A DNA stretch of 14,972 bases, from contig JAYZBD010000073.1 in NCBI GenBank assembly GCA_036339395.1, positions 1 through 14,972 of the forward strand, read 5' to 3'. The stretch is from SP202 sp036339395 (GTDB lineage: Bacteria > Planctomycetota > Phycisphaerae > Phycisphaerales > SM1A02). Position numbers and translations under genes: made by a program. The notes beneath the pieces were generated by a model. That model was not told the DNA's origin and searched no databases. It saw only the letters and a list, made by a program, of their open reading frames with translations. This document shows, piece by piece, positions 13,603 to 14,972 of this stretch; position 1 is the stretch's first letter; every line of letters starts with the position of its first letter.

Positions 13603-14616
13603 ATGGCGATTCGCATTGGCATCAACGGATTCGGGCGTATTGGGCGTCTTGTCTATCGGGAGGCCCTGCGTCGTGGCGGCATCGAGGTCGTCGCGATCAA
13701 CGACCTGGTGCCCGCGGAGAACCTTGCCTACCTGGTCAACTACGACACCATGCACGGCCGCTTTGATCATGTCGTACGGGGCGAAGGGAATGCCCTGGTC
13801 TGCGATGTTCATTCCACGAAGTGTCTCAGCGAGCGTGATCCCGCAAAGCTGGGCTGGGGCGACCTTGGCGTGGACTATGTACTGGAATCAACGGGACTCT
13901 TCACGACCCACGAGGGCGCGGCAAAGCACCTCGAAGCAGGTGCCAAACGGGTATTGCTGTCCGCCCCGACGAAGACTCCCGATGAAATCCCCACCTTTGT
14001 TCACAAGGTCAACTGCGGTCAATATGACCCTGCATCGCACACCATTCTCTCCAACGCTTCGTGCACGACCAACTGCCTTGCCCCCATCACGAAGGTGATC
14101 CTTGATTCCTTCGGACTTGCCGAGGGCCTGATGACGACGATTCATGCCGCGACCGCGACGCAGCCGACGCAGGATGGCCCGACCAAGAAGGACATGCGGG
14201 GTGGGCGCAATGCCTACATGAACATCATTCCCTCCAGCACGGGCGCAGCCAAGGCAGTCGCCCTGTGCCTGCCTGCAGTCAAGGGGAAGCTCACGGGCAT
14301 GGCCTTCCGTGTTCCCACGGCGGATGTCTCCGTCGTCGACCTGACCTTCAAGACCGAGCAGGCAACGAGCCTCGCGGACATCAATGCCGCGATGAAGGCC
14401 GCCTCGGAAGGCCCGATGTCGGGTGTGCTCGGGTACACGGAAGACCCGGTGGTCTCCAGCGACTTCATTGGTGATCCTCGGAGCAGCATCTACGACGCGA
14501 CGGCGGGCATCGAGCTCAATGACCACTTCTTCAAGATCGTCAGTTGGTACGACAACGAGTCGGGCTACGCTACGCGCTGCGTCGACATGCTCGAGATGAT
14601 TGCCTCGAAGGACTGA
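13603..14616 (+). CDS. gap: Glyceraldehyde-3-phosphate dehydrogenase, NAD type
   Basis: Glycolytic enzyme that oxidises glyceraldehyde 3-phosphate to 1,3-bisphosphoglycerate. The 337-residue protein is complete: NAD-binding INGFGRIGR (7-15), adenosine-ribose binding Asn33-Asp34 (favouring NAD over NADP), catalytic Cys154 in SNASCTTNCLAP, His181 in MTTIHAATATQ, PSSTGAAKAV, GMAFRVPTADVSVVDLT and the ending SWYDNESGY. The ATATQPTQDGP and GVLGYTED stretches resemble E. coli GapA more than Bacillus-type enzymes. A clear AAGGA precedes the start. Its TGA lies 2 bp from the stop of the leftward MOSC gene, so no separate terminator fits between them. No other glycolytic gene (pgk, tpi) follows, unlike many gap operons. 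Confidence 0.97.
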   Translation: MAIRIGINGFGRIGRLVYREALRRGGIEVVAINDLVPAENLAYLVNYDTMHGRFDHVVRGEGNALVCDVHSTKCLSERDPAKLGWGDLGVDYVLESTGLFTTHEGAAKHLEAGAKRVLLSAPTKTPDEIPTFVHKVNCGQYDPASHTILSNASCTTNCLAPITKVILDSFGLAEGLMTTIHAATATQPTQDGPTKKDMRGGRNAYMNIIPSSTGAAKAVALCLPAVKGKLTGMAFRVPTADVSVVDLTFKTEQATSLADINAAMKAASEGPMSGVLGYTEDPVVSSDFIGDPRSSIYDATAGIELNDHFFKIVSWYDNESGYATRCVDMLEMIASKD

Positions 14617-14618
14617 AG

Positions 14619-14972
14619 TCAGCCGACCGTGTCATCTGGGCGAATCATGCCGTCCGTGAGGATGCGGCAGTTGAGTCCCGCCCGTCCGACCATGGCCGGA
14701 AGCACGTCGAGCCCCGTCTTCTCCTGCAGGTAGGCGCAGGGCTCGCAGAGTCGCAGCCCCTCCACCTCCACTTCGCCGACGTGAAATCGGACGCCGACGA
14801 GTTCATTGAGTGCGACGCCCTTGGTAATGAGGTTGCGTCGACACTCCGAGGAGGCAAGCACCTGGCCGGTGTTCTCTTCGAACCAGGCCAGTTGCTCGGT
14901 TTCGATGAGCGTCATCTCCCGCTCGGCGGGATCACCGCTGCTCCAGGACCCACTTCCGCTGAAATAGCGGTC
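14619..14972 (-). CDS. MOSC-domain protein, C-terminal part (runs off the right edge)
   Basis: The last 117 codons of a leftward gene whose start lies beyond base 14972. The open frame continues unbroken from the edge: DRYFSGSGSWSSGD, then MTLIETEQLAWFEENTGQ, SSECRRNLITKGVALNELVG, FHVGEVEVEG, LRLCEPCAYLQEKTG and GRAGLNCRILTDGMIRPDD. This is the MOSC fold (molybdenum cofactor sulfurase C-terminal domain), which carries a reactive cysteine, likely one of the two in CEPC, and handles sulfur or molybdenum-cofactor chemistry, often against reactive N-hydroxy compounds. An ATG at 14915 is inside the domain and is not the true start. It is convergent with the GAPDH gene, 2 bp apart. Confidence 0.85.
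   Translation of the reverse strand, partial: DRYFSGSGSWSSGDPAEREMTLIETEQLAWFEENTGQVLASSECRRNLITKGVALNELVGVRFHVGEVEVEGLRLCEPCAYLQEKTGLDVLPAMVGRAGLNCRILTDGMIRPDDTVG

Noticed and set aside
13888..14526. Open frame of 212 codons on the minus strand opposite GAPDH
   Set aside because: Antisense shadow of a fully conserved GAPDH gene; Arg- and Gly-rich without motif.
1..14972. CRISPR array, tRNA or rRNA genes, insertion sequences
   Set aside because: Reading through, I found no regularly spaced repeats, no tRNA-like cloverleaf, no rRNA sequence and no transposase or inverted-repeat ends.

Overview
The window is a gene-dense bacterial chromosomal segment with short or overlapping intergenic gaps, moderately GC-rich, with no mobile element, phage gene, CRISPR array, tRNA or rRNA that I can see. 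The gene content fits a Gram-negative (diderm) bacterium: an LptB-type ATPase, a PEGA-domain lipoprotein with a lipobox, and a secreted coiled-coil protein. The mix of Shine-Dalgarno and non-Shine-Dalgarno starts, the many unrecognised envelope-type proteins and the style of the PEGA protein and leucyl aminopeptidase suggest Planctomycetota, perhaps Phycisphaerae. That placement is inference from memory of families, not from a search.

Left block (1-6107, all minus strand, read right to left) looks like one long operon or two joined ones: two unrecognised soluble proteins (6107-5478, 5446-4790), a two-helix membrane protein with a PH-like tail (4698-3820), LptB (3793-3059), a PEGA lipoprotein (3038-2550), a secreted coiled-coil protein with an FxLYD-like tail (2473-1577), a small membrane-anchored protein overlapping it by 20 bp (1596-1171), a class-IV PLP aminotransferase with an altered cofactor-binding residue (1149-211), and the start of a membrane protein that runs off the left edge. 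LptB sits here without recognisable lptA or lptC, among proteins of unknown, mostly envelope-related, role.

Middle (6195-8181): a divergent rightward pair, a LMW phosphatase of probable protein-arginine-phosphatase type and ribose-5-phosphate isomerase B, overlapping by 4 bp. It collides tail to tail with a leftward ThiD2-ThiE fusion (8181-7126); the two stop codons share one CTAG. The fusion carries both late pyrimidine activation and the coupling step of thiamin synthesis.

Right block (8242-14616, plus strand): leucyl aminopeptidase, a CPA1 Na+/H+ antiporter, a PhnP-like metallo-beta-lactamase-fold hydrolase overlapping the antiporter by 8 bp, ATP synthase gamma subunit (separated from any other atp gene), a PduO-type cobalamin adenosyltransferase and NAD-type glyceraldehyde-3-phosphate dehydrogenase. 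A leftward MOSC-domain protein enters from the right edge and ends 2 bp from the GAPDH stop.

Most genes are housekeeping. I do not see a clear new multi-gene system. The best leads are the unknown genes co-directional with lptB, the isolated atpG, the aminotransferase lacking its usual PLP-ring glutamate, and a 10-base motif shared by two upstream regions.
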